From the NCBI RefSeq assembly GCF_016093545.1, contig NZ_JADKYX010000005.1, positions 62,001-126,000 on the forward strand: DNA of 64,000 nt, in the 5' to 3' direction. A model generated the notes under the pieces. It searched no databases. It worked only from the letters and a program-made list of their open reading frames with translations, and was not told the DNA's origin. Each line of letters opens with the position of its first letter. Positions within the stretch are counted from its first letter, which is position 1. Position numbers and translations under genes: made by a program. This document shows positions 8,777-18,202 of this stretch, one piece after another. The DNA is from Massilia rhizosphaerae. GTDB taxonomy: Bacteria; Pseudomonadota; Gammaproteobacteria; Burkholderiales; Burkholderiaceae_D.

Positions 8777-9943
8777 TTGAACAAGCGAGTGATGGCGGGC
8801 ATCCTGGCCGGCGGGCTGCTGCTGGGCGGTTGTGCGGACATGGCGGGCAAGCCGGCCGCCGCGCCGGCGCGGGACACACGGGCCGCGGTCCCGACGCGTG
8901 CGGAGGCGCTGGCCGTCATCGACAAGGTGAACGGCTACTGGCAGCGCACGACGCCGGCGACGGAATGGTCGTTCTGGAACGTCGCCGTGTACCACACCGG
9001 GAACATGGCGGCGTACGAGGTGACGGGCAACGAGGCCTACCGCCAGTATTCGGAACGGTGGGCCGACTACAACGGCTGGAAAGGCGCCAAGTCCGACGAC
9101 AAGTCGCAGTGGAAGCTCACGTACGGCGAGACGGACGGCCACGTGCTGTTCGGCGACTGGCAGGTCTGCTTCCAGACCTATCTGGATTTGTACCGCCTCG
9201 GTCCGCAGGATCCGCGCCGGGTCGCCCGCGCGCGCGAGGTGATGGGCTACGAGATCGGCACGGACCGCGTCGACTACTGGTGGTGGGCGGACGGCCTGTA
9301 CATGGTCATGCCCGTGATGACGAAGATGTACAAGCTGACGGGCGACCGCCGCTACCTCGACAAGATGGTCGCGTATTTCCAGTACGCGAACGGCTTGATG
9401 TACGACGCGGACGCCCACCTGTATTACCGCGACGCGCGCTATGTCTACCCGCGGCACAAGAGCGTCAACGGCAAGAAGGATTTCTGGGCGCGCGGCGACG
9501 GCTGGGTGTTCGCGGCGCTGGCCAAGGTACTCGCGGACCTGCCGCGCGACGATCCGTACCGTCCCCTGTTCGCGGAACGCTTCCGCGCGATGGCGCAGAC
9601 GCTGAAGGACGCCCAGAGCCCGGACGGCTACTGGACGCGCAGCCTGCTCGACCCGGCCCATGCGCCCGGGCCGGAGACGAGCGGCACGGCGTTCTTCACC
9701 TACGGCATGCTGTGGGGTATCAACAACGGCCTGCTGGACCGCGCGACCTATCTGCCGGTCGCCGTGAAAGGCTGGGATTACCTGACGCACACCGCCATCC
9801 AGCCGGACGGCAAGGTCGGCTACGTACAGCCGATCGGCGACCGCGCCATCCCGGGCCAGGTCGTCGACCGCGACTCGACCGCCCATTTCGGCGTGGGCGC
9901 CGTGCTGCTGGCGGCATCCGAGATGGCCAAGCTGGCCCACTGA
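8777..9943 (+). CDS. GH105 unsaturated uronyl hydrolase lipoprotein (YesR/YteR-like)
   Basis: 388 aa. The start is TTG at 8777, with AAGGAG 5 bp upstream; no ATG fits better. A lipoprotein signal ends LLLGGC (Cys19), so it should be membrane-anchored. The (alpha/alpha)6 barrel of GH105/GH88 is recognisable by WSFWNVAVYHTGNMAAYEV, HVLFGDWQ, WWADGLYMVMP (Asp172, the likely general acid) and FWARGDGW. These enzymes hydrate the 4,5-unsaturated uronic acid at the end of lyase products, releasing the neighbouring sugar, usually rhamnose from rhamnogalacturonan. Forming one operon with the lyase upstream, the pair would act sequentially. A terminator follows. Confidence 0.92.
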   Translation: MNKRVMAGILAGGLLLGGCADMAGKPAAAPARDTRAAVPTRAEALAVIDKVNGYWQRTTPATEWSFWNVAVYHTGNMAAYEVTGNEAYRQYSERWADYNGWKGAKSDDKSQWKLTYGETDGHVLFGDWQVCFQTYLDLYRLGPQDPRRVARAREVMGYEIGTDRVDYWWWADGLYMVMPVMTKMYKLTGDRRYLDKMVAYFQYANGLMYDADAHLYYRDARYVYPRHKSVNGKKDFWARGDGWVFAALAKVLADLPRDDPYRPLFAERFRAMAQTLKDAQSPDGYWTRSLLDPAHAPGPETSGTAFFTYGMLWGINNGLLDRATYLPVAVKGWDYLTHTAIQPDGKVGYVQPIGDRAIPGQVVDRDSTAHFGVGAVLLAASEMAKLAH

Positions 9944-9976
9944 TTCTCTCCTTCGCGGGCCACCCGCCCGTGTTCG

Positions 9977-10006
9977 GCCTGCCCAGGGATGGCAGGTCTT
10001 TTTTTT
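9977..10006 (+). terminator. rho-independent terminator after the lyase/GH105 operon
   Basis: GCCTGCC pairs with GGCAGG across a 7-nt loop, and is followed directly by TCTTTTTTTT (9997-10006). Confidence 0.8.
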
Positions 10007-10011
10007 GCCAA

Positions 10012-10227
10012 AATTCGGGGTCAGAGCACTTTTTCTTCTAAATTTGGGGTCAGAGCACATTTCCGAACAATGTCCGGAATCGCAACGAATCAGCGGGCCG
10101 CAGTCCGCGCAACGAGGGTACGACGGCTCGATCTCGCGCGGGCACAGGGCAAACTTGCCGCGAAGATCGTGCAGCAAAACGTGCTCTGACCCCGAATTTG
10201 TCGAAAAACGTGCTCTGACCCCGAATT
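10012..10227. repeat. 216-bp mirror-symmetric repeat element with doubled 18-bp ends
   Basis: The motif AATTCGGGGTCAGAGCAC occurs at 10012-10029 and, with one change, at 10041-10058. It recurs inverted at 10181-10198 and 10210-10227. Both same-strand pairs are spaced exactly 29 bp, so the ends are symmetrical. The 122 bp between them has no recognisable gene or transposase. This fits a non-autonomous, REP/REPIN- or MITE-like element mobilised in trans. A related GGGGTCAGAG hairpin lies at 22641-22691. Confidence 0.8.
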
Positions 10228-10292
10228 AAAAAAGCTTGCGCTTTCTGTAAGGTGGGGCGATGCTTTAGCTCTTGTTAGTGGGAAACGCGTCC

Positions 10293-11633
10293 ATGTTGGA
10301 AGACAAAAGCGCCTACGCCGTCGGTACCTTGCGGTATGCCGGGGCGGGCCTCGCCATCGTCGTGTTCTGGCTGTTGTTCGGCCAATTCGCCATCGCCTTC
10401 CGCGACCGCTCGGCCATCCCGGGCGTCTTGGAATTACTGCGCCAGCACCACGCCAGCGACACGACGATCGCCGTGCTCGTGTCGGCGCTGCCGGCGTTGC
10501 TCGGGTGCGTGCTCGTGCCCGTCGTCGGCTTCCGCTCCGACCGCTTTCGCAGCCGCTGGGGACGGCGCCTGCCGTTCCTGATGGGGATCACGCCCGTCGC
10601 CGCGCTCGTCCTCGTCGCGCTGGGCCAGTGCACGGCGATCGGCCGCGTCACCGATCGCCTGCTCGGATCGATGTCGCCCGGCGCCGACACCTGCGTGCTC
10701 GCGTGGTTCTGCCTGTTCTGGACGGCGTTCGAAGGCCTCGCGCTCGTCACCGTGGCCCTGTACGGGGGACTCGTGAACGACATCGTGCCGCGCCCCGTCC
10801 TCGGCCGCTTCTACGGGGCGTTCCGCATCGTCGGCCTGGCGGCCGGCATCCTGTTCAATCTCTGGGTGTTCCGCCTCACGGAACACCATCTGCGCGAAGT
10901 CTTCCTCGGCATCGGACTGTTCTTCGGCGCCGCCTGCATGCTGATGTGCGTGCGGCTGAAGGAGGGCGAATACGGCCCGGCCGCGATGGAGGGGCAGGGC
11001 GCCGTGTCGTGGCGCTCGATGGGCCGGACCTATTGGCGCGAATGCTTTTCCGACCGCTACTTCCTGCTCGTGTTCCTCGCGCTGACGGCGTCCGAGCTGA
11101 CCTTCATGCCCTTCAACACCTTCTCGCAACTGTATGCGGACTCGCTGGGCATGGACAAGGCCCAGCTGGGAAAACTGTTGGCGACGTCGTACGCGCTGTC
11201 GATCGTCCTGTCGTCCGTGATCGGCTGGATGGTCGACCGCTACAGCGCCGCCAGCGTCACCGTGTGGACGATGGGGCTGTATGCGTGCGTGGCGTGCGGC
11301 GGCTTCCTCGCCGTGCATGACCTGACGAGTTTTTCGGTCGTCTATGTGCTGCACGTCGTCGTGGCGGGCACGTATTACACGGCCGCCGCGTCGCTGCCGA
11401 TGGTGTTGTTTCCGCGCGCGCGGTTTTTACAGTTCGACGGCGCCAAGCGCGTGCTGTTCTCCACGTCGAACATCGCGCTCTCGTTCTTGCTCGGTCCTAT
11501 GCTCGACTCGACGAGCCACGACTACGGCCTGACCCTGCTGGCTGGCGGCCTACTGGCGGGCGCCAGCGTGGTCACGTTCCGGTGGCTGTCGCGCGCCGCG
11601 CGCGCGCGGGTCGGCGCGGCGTCGTCGGCGTGA
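10293..11633 (+). CDS. MFS transporter of the GPH/SLC45-like sugar type
   Basis: 446 aa from the ATG at 10293; GTGGGA about 10 nt upstream supports this over a TTG at 10272. About twelve hydrophobic segments are visible, beginning with GLAIVVFWLLFGQFAIAF. The loop between helices 2 and 3 carries GFRSDRFRSRWGRRLPFLMG, the GRR-type signature of sugar:cation symporters. Its position between the lyase/GH105 pair and a LacI regulator suggests uptake of the final mono- or disaccharide across the inner membrane. The 3' end overlaps the convergent second lacI gene by 62 bp. No consensus operator was found immediately before it; the repeat element separates it from the terminator of the upstream operon. 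Confidence 0.88.
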   Translation: MLEDKSAYAVGTLRYAGAGLAIVVFWLLFGQFAIAFRDRSAIPGVLELLRQHHASDTTIAVLVSALPALLGCVLVPVVGFRSDRFRSRWGRRLPFLMGITPVAALVLVALGQCTAIGRVTDRLLGSMSPGADTCVLAWFCLFWTAFEGLALVTVALYGGLVNDIVPRPVLGRFYGAFRIVGLAAGILFNLWVFRLTEHHLREVFLGIGLFFGAACMLMCVRLKEGEYGPAAMEGQGAVSWRSMGRTYWRECFSDRYFLLVFLALTASELTFMPFNTFSQLYADSLGMDKAQLGKLLATSYALSIVLSSVIGWMVDRYSAASVTVWTMGLYACVACGGFLAVHDLTSFSVVYVLHVVVAGTYYTAAASLPMVLFPRARFLQFDGAKRVLFSTSNIALSFLLGPMLDSTSHDYGLTLLAGGLLAGASVVTFRWLSRAARARVGAASSA

Positions 11634-12651
11634 CGGCGGCGCCGGGCGCGGGGCCCGTCGATCCGCGCACGACGAGCTTCGCGGGGAAGGCGATGCGCGC
11701 CGGCTCCGTCGATCGTCCGGCGATCATGCCGACCACTTCGCGCACGGCATACGCGGCGATGGCGTCGAACGGCTGGTGCATCGTCGTCAGCTTGGGGAAC
11801 ACGCAGCTGGACGTGGGGATGTCGTCGTAGCCGATCACGGAGATGTCGCCGGGGACTTTCAGACCGCGGCTGTTGATCGCGTCGATGGCGCCGAACGCCA
11901 TCTCGTCGTTGGCGGCGAAGATGGCGGTCGGCGGGACGGGGAGGGCGAGGAGCTGCTCCGTGGCCGCATAACCGCCCGGCTGCACGAACGCGCCGTTGAC
12001 GACGAGCGCCGGATCGGGCGCGATGCCGGCCGCCGCCAACGCGTCGAGGTAGCCCCTTTCGCGCTCCGCGCTCTGTCCCGTGCCCGGATTGCCGGCGATG
12101 TAGGCGATGCGGCGGTGGCCCAGCGCCAGCAGGTGGTCGACGGCGGTGCGCGCGCCCAGGCGGTTCTCCGCCGCCACGACGGGGACGGAGATCGGACGCG
12201 CGTCGAAGCACAGCACGACGCTGGCCAGCTGCTGGCGCTCGATGGCGTCCAGGAAGCGGTCGTTCGCGGTCGGCATCACCAGCAGCAGGCCGTCGCACAG
12301 CTTGCCCAGCAGGTCGCAGGTGGCCATGCGATCCGGGCTGTCGAAGCGCTCGGCGTTGAACAGCAACAGGTCGTAGCCCCGGGCGCGCGCATGCGTGCTG
12401 AGGGCGCGGATAATCTCGTGCAGCACGACGGGGCCGTAGTTGTTGACGAACACGCCGAGCAGCCGGCTGCGGTCGCCGCGCATGCGCCGCGCCAGCGGGT
12501 CGGGTGTGTACTGCAGTTGCGCGGCGGCGGCATTGACGCGCTCGCGCGTCTCGGCCGACACATAGCCTGCGCCGCGGATGGCGCGCGAGGCCGTGATCGG
12601 GGCGACGCCCGCGAGCCGGGCGACTTCACTGAGTTTGCTGGCTTTACGCAT
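11572..12651 (-). CDS. LacI-family transcriptional regulator (paralogue 2)
   Basis: 359 aa from the ATG at 12651, chosen because the helix-turn-helix begins right after it ([21 protein letters not shown]); longer in-frame starts would run through the operator at 12671-12690. The effector domain is intact ([35 protein letters not shown]). It is a close paralogue of the LacI at 5595, differing mostly in the C-terminal tail, which is Arg/Pro/Thr-rich and extends past the normal end into the 3' end of the convergent MFS gene. It is divergent from the TBDR at 12932, the classic layout for a local repressor. No strong Shine-Dalgarno is visible. Confidence 0.9.
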   Translation of the reverse strand: MRKASKLSEVARLAGVAPITASRAIRGAGYVSAETRERVNAAAAQLQYTPDPLARRMRGDRSRLLGVFVNNYGPVVLHEIIRALSTHARARGYDLLLFNAERFDSPDRMATCDLLGKLCDGLLLVMPTANDRFLDAIERQQLASVVLCFDARPISVPVVAAENRLGARTAVDHLLALGHRRIAYIAGNPGTGQSAERERGYLDALAAAGIAPDPALVVNGAFVQPGGYAATEQLLALPVPPTAIFAANDEMAFGAIDAINSRGLKVPGDISVIGYDDIPTSSCVFPKLTTMHQPFDAIAAYAVREVVGMIAGRSTEPARIAFPAKLVVRGSTGPAPGAAVTPTTPRRPARARRATATGT

Positions 12652-12670
12652 GAAGGCAGTTTGACGGATA

Positions 12671-12690
12671 AATGAGACAACGTACATCAC
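12671..12690. promoter_or_regulatory. LacI-type operator, site D, before lacI paralogue 2
   Basis: Plus-strand AATGAGACAACGTACATCAC reads on the minus strand as GTACGTTGTCTCA, sharing 11 consecutive bases with the site before the lyase gene. It is about 20-40 bp upstream of the regulator's start codon, implying autoregulation. Confidence 0.55.
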
Positions 12691-12836
12691 AAAATTGGTC
12701 AAAGGTATGACTCTTTGGCATGCCTGTCCTTACGCCGAGACACGAAAAGTGCCGGCGCATTGGTCGATATGCTGCAAAAACAAGGGCTTATGTTCAATTT
12801 GTCGCCATTCGTGCGCTATTGCCGATTAATAATCGC

Positions 12837-12856
12837 CTGTGGTAACGTGACCATCG
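12837..12856. promoter_or_regulatory. LacI-type operator, site C, before the TBDR at 12932
   Basis: CTGTGGTAACGTGACCATCG contains GGTAACGTGACC, an inverted repeat around ACGT with one mismatched pair. It lies 80-95 bp upstream of the receptor start codon, within the divergent region shared with lacI paralogue 2. Confidence 0.6.
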
Positions 12857-12931
12857 ACCGGCGTAAAGACTACTGCAACATGACATCAGCCGGCCCAACT
12901 GGTCCAATAACGAGACAAGAATGGAGACAAG

Positions 12932-15799
12932 ATGAACAAGAAGTTGCTCGCCACGCTGTTGCCGGTGGCGCTGGCCGCCGCATACGGGAACCAGGCCCTG
13001 GCCCAGGACACCACGCAGAGCGCACCGCCCGCCAACGAGCCGGCGCCGCCGGCGCAGGACGCAGCCGCCACGACGACCGTCGTCGTGACGGGCTTCCGTT
13101 CCAGCCTGCAGAAGGCGCTGAACCTCAAGCAGCAGGCCATCGGCGTGCGCGACTCCATCGTGGCGGAGGACATCGGCAAGTTCCCCGAGGCGAACGTGGC
13201 GGAGTCGCTGCAGCGCGTGCCGGGCGTGATCCTGAACCGCGACGAAAGCTCGGCGGAAGGTCAGCGCATCTCGATCCGCGGCCTGCCGACCGAATACTCG
13301 GTGACGACCCTGAACGGCGCGCCCGTCAACACGACGTCGACCGGCACCATCGGCAGCGCCGCGCGCGGCTTCAACTACGACGTGTTCGCGTCCGAACTGT
13401 TCGGCCGCGTCGACTTCTACAAGACCCCGCTGGCCGAACTGCCGGAAGGCGGCATGGGCGGCGTCGTCGACCTGCAGACGCCGCGCCCCTTCGACAACCC
13501 GAAGCGCACGATTCGCTACGCCGCCTCGGCGGCCTACAACACGATGTCGGAGAAGACCGATCCGAGCGGCTTCGCGCTGTACTCGAACACGTGGGGACCG
13601 TGGGGCTTCCTGGCCGGCGTCGCCCATTCGAAGGCCGTCAACAACCGTTCCGGCTTCGAGGCGACCGGCGGCTACAACAGTTCGCGCCGCGGCAGCGCCT
13701 CGCCCGTGCTGGGCAACTTCGCCCTGCAGCTCGACTACGACGACCCGCGCGCGAACCTGTCCGGCTACACGCGCGACCAGGTCGACAACGCGCTGCTGCC
13801 CCGCATCTACCGCTTCTACGGCTCGCAGAACCGGCGCACGCGCGACGGCCTCGTGACGTCGCTGCAGTTCAAGCAGGGCGGCCTGAACGTCAGCCTGGAC
13901 GGCCTGGCCTCGCAACTCAAGAACAGCCGCGACGAGGTGTATTACGGCATCCTGATCCGCAACAGCAAGACGACGGACCGCAGCGCGCCCGCCGGCCAGT
14001 CCGGCCACAACGGCCTCGTGCCGCTGGACGTGCACATCGATCCCGCGTCCGACCTGCTGACCGGCACCTTCGGCAATACGTCGTACAGCAGCGGCGTCAC
14101 GTATGGCGAGGACAAGACCAGGTTCGGCTACCTGGCATTGAACGGCCGCTGGGAAGTCAAGCACGGCACCGTGCTGACCGGCCAGCTGTCGGCGAACAAC
14201 AGCGACGCGACGAGCTACCAGGACACGTTGTCGGGCCAGATCTTCGGCATCGATTCCACCATCGACTATGGCGCGGACCACGTGTACCCGTCGATGTCCT
14301 CGCCCGTCGACTACACGAATCCCGCCAACTTCACGGGCTTCGACATCAATACCGGCTGGACGCGCGAGACGGACAAGGGCCGCCAGGCGCGCCTCGTGCT
14401 GGACCAGGACTACGACCTGTGGGGCGACTGGACCGGCCACTTCAAGGGCGGCATCGTGTACGTCGACACGACCAAGGGCGTCGAGAAGCGCAACGGCACG
14501 GCAGGCATGGTGGCGAAGCTGAAGCAGTTCGGCGACGCGGGCCTGCGCGCCAACATGGTGTCGACCCTGCCGATCTCGAACCTGGACATGGGCGACGGCT
14601 GGCCGCATCAATTCGGCACGTTCACGCGCGGCTACACGATGGGCACGTACGATCCGCTCGCGTACAACACGGGCGCCGCGTTCACGCCGGCGCAAAGCTT
14701 CGGCGCGGAAGAGAAGGTCACGACCGGCTTCGTGCAGTCCGACGTCAAGGGCCAGGTCCTGGACCGCGAGCTGCGCCTCAACGCCGGCGTGCGCTGGGCG
14801 CAGACGAAGCTCGGCATCGACAATTACAAGAAGGCGGGCACGAACAACACCTACGCGCCGAACCAGGAGCACGGCAAGTACACGAACGTGCTGCCGGCCG
14901 TCAGCGCCGCGTACGACCTGACGGACGACCTGATCTGGCGCGCGTCGTACGGCAAGACGATCAGCCGCGCGTCGCTGTCGATCATCGCCGCGCAGACCGT
15001 GATCCCGAACCCGTACGACAACACGGCCACGGCGGGCAACCCGAACCTGAAGCCGCAGCAATCGAAGAACCTGGACACCAGCCTCGAATGGTATTTCAAG
15101 CGGGGCAGCCTGCTGTCGGCCGCGTACTTCAAGAAAGAGCTGACCGACGCCACCGTCTCGAGCACGACGCAGACCACGTTCGGCGCGCTGGGCCTGCCCG
15201 ACACGGCGCTGGGCGCGATCTTCCACGACGCGAACGGCCACGTCGACCCGAACCTGCCGATGACCTTGCGCACCTACGGCAACGCGGGCCAGCAGACGCT
15301 GAAGGGCTACGAGCTGGCATACCAGCAGGACTTCACCTTTCTGCCGGAGCCGTTCAAGGGCCTCGGCGCGTTGGGCAGCTATACGCACATCGACCCGTTC
15401 AACAGCCAGCGCTGGATCACGACCGCGGGCCAGGAAATCAAGGTCAACTCGGTGCCGAAATACGCGTACAGCTTCACGACCTATTACGAGCATGGCCCGC
15501 TGGCCATGCGCCTCTCGTACAACTACAAGGGCCGCTACCTGCATCCGGACAATCCGAAGAACAACGGCGACGACCTGATTCGCTGGCGCGCCGCGCGGGG
15601 CTACCTGGATGGCAATATCAGTTATAAACTCTCCGAGAACCTGGAACTCCGCATCGATGCGCTGAACCTGTCCAACACGCTGTCCTACGATTACTTCGAG
15701 GACGCGACGGGCCGCTACGGCGACGGCCACCGCACCCGCATGGACTATGCGAAGTACGACGGCCGCACCATCAAGATCGGCATCCGCGGCAAGCTGTAA
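12932..15799 (+). CDS. TonB-dependent outer-membrane receptor (TBDR 1)
   Basis: 955 aa with a cleavable signal (MNKKLLATLLPVALAAAYG, cut near AQA|QD). The plug domain follows: TTTVVVTGFRSSLQKALN, DSIVAEDIGKFPEANVAESL, QRVPGVILNRDE, ISIRGLPTEYSVTTLNG, LPEGGMGGVVDLQTPRPFD. The rest is the 22-strand barrel, ending in a typical aromatic C-terminus. The size and plug motifs place it in the Caulobacter/Xanthomonas-type glycan receptor group, which imports oligosaccharides with energy from TonB-ExbBD. There is no N-terminal STN signalling domain. It starts a probable operon with GH35 (33 bp downstream) and the DUF2264 gene. GGAGAC precedes the ATG. Confidence 0.93.
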   Translation: MNKKLLATLLPVALAAAYGNQALAQDTTQSAPPANEPAPPAQDAAATTTVVVTGFRSSLQKALNLKQQAIGVRDSIVAEDIGKFPEANVAESLQRVPGVILNRDESSAEGQRISIRGLPTEYSVTTLNGAPVNTTSTGTIGSAARGFNYDVFASELFGRVDFYKTPLAELPEGGMGGVVDLQTPRPFDNPKRTIRYAASAAYNTMSEKTDPSGFALYSNTWGPWGFLAGVAHSKAVNNRSGFEATGGYNSSRRGSASPVLGNFALQLDYDDPRANLSGYTRDQVDNALLPRIYRFYGSQNRRTRDGLVTSLQFKQGGLNVSLDGLASQLKNSRDEVYYGILIRNSKTTDRSAPAGQSGHNGLVPLDVHIDPASDLLTGTFGNTSYSSGVTYGEDKTRFGYLALNGRWEVKHGTVLTGQLSANNSDATSYQDTLSGQIFGIDSTIDYGADHVYPSMSSPVDYTNPANFTGFDINTGWTRETDKGRQARLVLDQDYDLWGDWTGHFKGGIVYVDTTKGVEKRNGTAGMVAKLKQFGDAGLRANMVSTLPISNLDMGDGWPHQFGTFTRGYTMGTYDPLAYNTGAAFTPAQSFGAEEKVTTGFVQSDVKGQVLDRELRLNAGVRWAQTKLGIDNYKKAGTNNTYAPNQEHGKYTNVLPAVSAAYDLTDDLIWRASYGKTISRASLSIIAAQTVIPNPYDNTATAGNPNLKPQQSKNLDTSLEWYFKRGSLLSAAYFKKELTDATVSSTTQTTFGALGLPDTALGAIFHDANGHVDPNLPMTLRTYGNAGQQTLKGYELAYQQDFTFLPEPFKGLGALGSYTHIDPFNSQRWITTAGQEIKVNSVPKYAYSFTTYYEHGPLAMRLSYNYKGRYLHPDNPKNNGDDLIRWRAARGYLDGNISYKLSENLELRIDALNLSNTLSYDYFEDATGRYGDGHRTRMDYAKYDGRTIKIGIRGKL

Positions 15800-15831
15800 T
15801 TTTCGAACCCTGACGACAACGACATGACCAC

Positions 15832-18186
15832 ATGACCATCAGTTACCAACGCCGCAGTCTGCTGAAAGGCAGCGCCGCCGCCGCGCTGCTGCCCCTTACC
15901 GCCACCGTCCACGCGGCCGCGTCCCACCGTTTCGCGATCGGCGAACACGACTTCCTGCTGGACGGGAAGCCCCTGCAGATCCGCTGCGGCGAGATGCACT
16001 TCGCCCGTGTGCCGCGCGAGTACTGGACGCACCGCCTCAAGACCATCAAGGCGATGGGCCTGAACGCGGTGTGCGCCTACCTGTTCTGGAACTACCACGA
16101 GTGGAGAGAGGGCCGTTACGACTGGGCCGCGCAGCGCGACGCCGCCGAATTCTGCCGGCTTGCGCAGCAGGAGGGCCTGTGGGTGATCCTGCGTCCCGGT
16201 CCGTACGCTTGCGCGGAGTGGGAGATGGGCGGCCTGCCGTGGTGGCTGCTCAAGCACGACGGCGACGCCTTCCTGCGCACGCGCGATGAGGCCTACCTGG
16301 CGCCCGCGCGGCGCTGGCTGAAGGAGGTCGGGCGGGTGCTGGGACCCATGCAGGTGACGAAGGGCGGCAACATCCTGATGGTGCAGGTCGAGAACGAGTA
16401 CGGCTTCTACGGCGACGACGTGGGCTACCTGCGCGCGCTGCGCCAGGCGCTGCTCGACACCGGCTTCGACGTCCCGCTGTTCCAGTGCAATCCGACGAAC
16501 GCCGTCGCCCGCACCTACATCCCCGAACTGTTCACGGTGGCGAACTTCGGCAGCGACCCGGCCGCCGGCTTCAAGGCGCTGGACGCGGTGCAGAAGGGCC
16601 CGCGGATGTGCGGCGAATATTATTCCGGCTGGTTCGACACCTGGGGCGCGCCGCACCGCCGCGGCGGCGTGGAAGGCGCGACGAAGGACATCGCCGCGAT
16701 GCTCAAGGCGAACGGTTCGTTCAGTCTGTACATGGCGCACGGTGGCACGACGTTCGGCCTGTGGGGCGGCTGCGACCGCCCGTTCCGACCCGACACGACG
16801 AGCTACGACTACGATGCGCCGATCGGCGAGGCCGGCTGGATCGGCGCAAAATTCGACGCCTACCGCGCCGCCATCACGCCGTTCCTGGCGCCCGGCGAAA
16901 AGCTGCCGGCGCCGCCGCCGCGCATGCCCGTGATGACGATTCCTCCGTTCGCGCTGGCGGAATCCGTGGCGGTGAAGTCGGCCATGCCGGCGCGCGTGAT
17001 CAAGGACGTGTCGCCCCGTCCGATCGAGCAGTACGACATCAGCCGCGGGCTCGTGTCCTACCGCGTGACCTTGCCGGCGGGTCCAGGCGGCGTCGTGGAA
17101 GTGGCGCGGGCACGCGACCTGGCGTGGGTCCACCTGGACGGCAAGCAGATCGGCACGTTCGACACGCGCTACCGCCGCTACAAGGTCGACGTCCCGGCGC
17201 GCAGCAAGCCGGCGACGCTGGAGATCCTGCTGTACACGATCGCGCGCGTCAACTTCGGCCCGGAAGTCCACGACCGCAAGGGCATCCATGGCCCCGTCAC
17301 GTTCACGCCCAAGGGCGGGGCCGCGGCGCCGCTGGAACACTGGGAAATCCGCGCCCTCGATTTCGATGCGGACGGCGTGCTGCCGCCGCTCGCGTTCAAG
17401 AAGGGGCGCGGCAAGGGCGCCGCGTTCTACCGCGGCGGGTTCGATGCCGCCCGCACGGACGACACCTTCCTCGACATGTCGGCGTGGGGCCAGGGCGTCG
17501 TGTGGGTCAACGGCCGCTGCCTGGGACGCTTCTGGAGCATCGGGCCCACGCAGACGATGTACCTGCCGGGACCGTGGCTGCGCAAGGGCCGCAACGAGGT
17601 GGTCGTGCTGGACCTGACCGGGCCGCGCGGGCAGGGCACGCCGCACATCGCCGGCCTGGCCGAACCGATTCTCGACCAGCTGCACCGCGAACGCGACTTC
17701 CCCCGCCCGCCCAGCACCGCCAAGCTGCACCTCACCGGCGTGAAGCCCGTGCACGAGGGCGAATTCGCGCCCGGCTCGCAGACGCAGGACGTGCACTTCG
17801 CCGCGCCAAAAGCGGGCCGCCAGTTCTGCCTGGAGTCGCTCGACGCGTTCGACGGCAAGCCGTATGCGGCCGTGGCCGAGCTGTCCTTGCTGGACAAGAA
17901 CGGCAAGACCCTGGACCAGTCCAACTGGACCATCGCCTGGGTCGACAGCGAGGAAGCGACGAAGGAAGACGGCGGCGCGCTGAACGCCATCAATGGCCAG
18001 AACAGCGACTACTGGCACACGGCGTTGACGGGCGGCGGCCATCCGCATCGCCTCGTGATCGACCTCGGACGCCCGATGGAAGTGGCCGGCCTGCGCTACG
18101 TGCCGCGCCAGGGCCCGGACGGCGTCACGGGACGCATCCGCCACTTCCGCGCCTATGTCGGCGACGGCCTGGTGACGGACCAATGA
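15832..18186 (+). CDS. GH35 beta-galactosidase, exported, with C-terminal F5/8-type domain
   Basis: 784 aa with a twin-arginine-like signal (YQRRSLLKGSAAAALLPL). The GH35 barrel shows LDGKPLQIRCGEMHFARVP, GLNAVCAYLFWNYHE, LRPGPYACAEWEMGGLPWWL, the acid/base motif VQVENEYG (Glu189) and the nucleophile motif CGEYYSGWFD (Glu262). Beyond ~residue 500 are jelly-roll domains; the final ~110 residues resemble a discoidin/F5-8 type carbohydrate-binding module (HRLVIDLGRPMEVAGLRYVP). GH35 enzymes remove terminal beta-galactose. It lies between TBDR 1 and the DUF2264 gene, probably co-transcribed, so it should trim galactose from the glycan handled by this locus. The precise linkage cannot be inferred. 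Confidence 0.93.
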   Translation: MTISYQRRSLLKGSAAAALLPLTATVHAAASHRFAIGEHDFLLDGKPLQIRCGEMHFARVPREYWTHRLKTIKAMGLNAVCAYLFWNYHEWREGRYDWAAQRDAAEFCRLAQQEGLWVILRPGPYACAEWEMGGLPWWLLKHDGDAFLRTRDEAYLAPARRWLKEVGRVLGPMQVTKGGNILMVQVENEYGFYGDDVGYLRALRQALLDTGFDVPLFQCNPTNAVARTYIPELFTVANFGSDPAAGFKALDAVQKGPRMCGEYYSGWFDTWGAPHRRGGVEGATKDIAAMLKANGSFSLYMAHGGTTFGLWGGCDRPFRPDTTSYDYDAPIGEAGWIGAKFDAYRAAITPFLAPGEKLPAPPPRMPVMTIPPFALAESVAVKSAMPARVIKDVSPRPIEQYDISRGLVSYRVTLPAGPGGVVEVARARDLAWVHLDGKQIGTFDTRYRRYKVDVPARSKPATLEILLYTIARVNFGPEVHDRKGIHGPVTFTPKGGAAAPLEHWEIRALDFDADGVLPPLAFKKGRGKGAAFYRGGFDAARTDDTFLDMSAWGQGVVWVNGRCLGRFWSIGPTQTMYLPGPWLRKGRNEVVVLDLTGPRGQGTPHIAGLAEPILDQLHRERDFPRPPSTAKLHLTGVKPVHEGEFAPGSQTQDVHFAAPKAGRQFCLESLDAFDGKPYAAVAELSLLDKNGKTLDQSNWTIAWVDSEEATKEDGGALNAINGQNSDYWHTALTGGGHPHRLVIDLGRPMEVAGLRYVPRQGPDGVTGRIRHFRAYVGDGLVTDQ

Positions 18187-18202
18187 CGAGCAAGGGAAAC
18201 GC

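Noticed and set aside
10059..10180. Transposase remnant inside the 216-bp repeat element
   Set aside because: Short frames exist on both strands, but none shows transposase motifs or a ribosome site.
12794..15730. 978-codon minus-strand frame opposite TBDR 1, and similar frames opposite TBDRs 2-5
   Set aside because: Receptor motifs, signal peptide and ribosome sites all support the plus strand; the antisense frames are Val/Arg/Gln-rich shadows.
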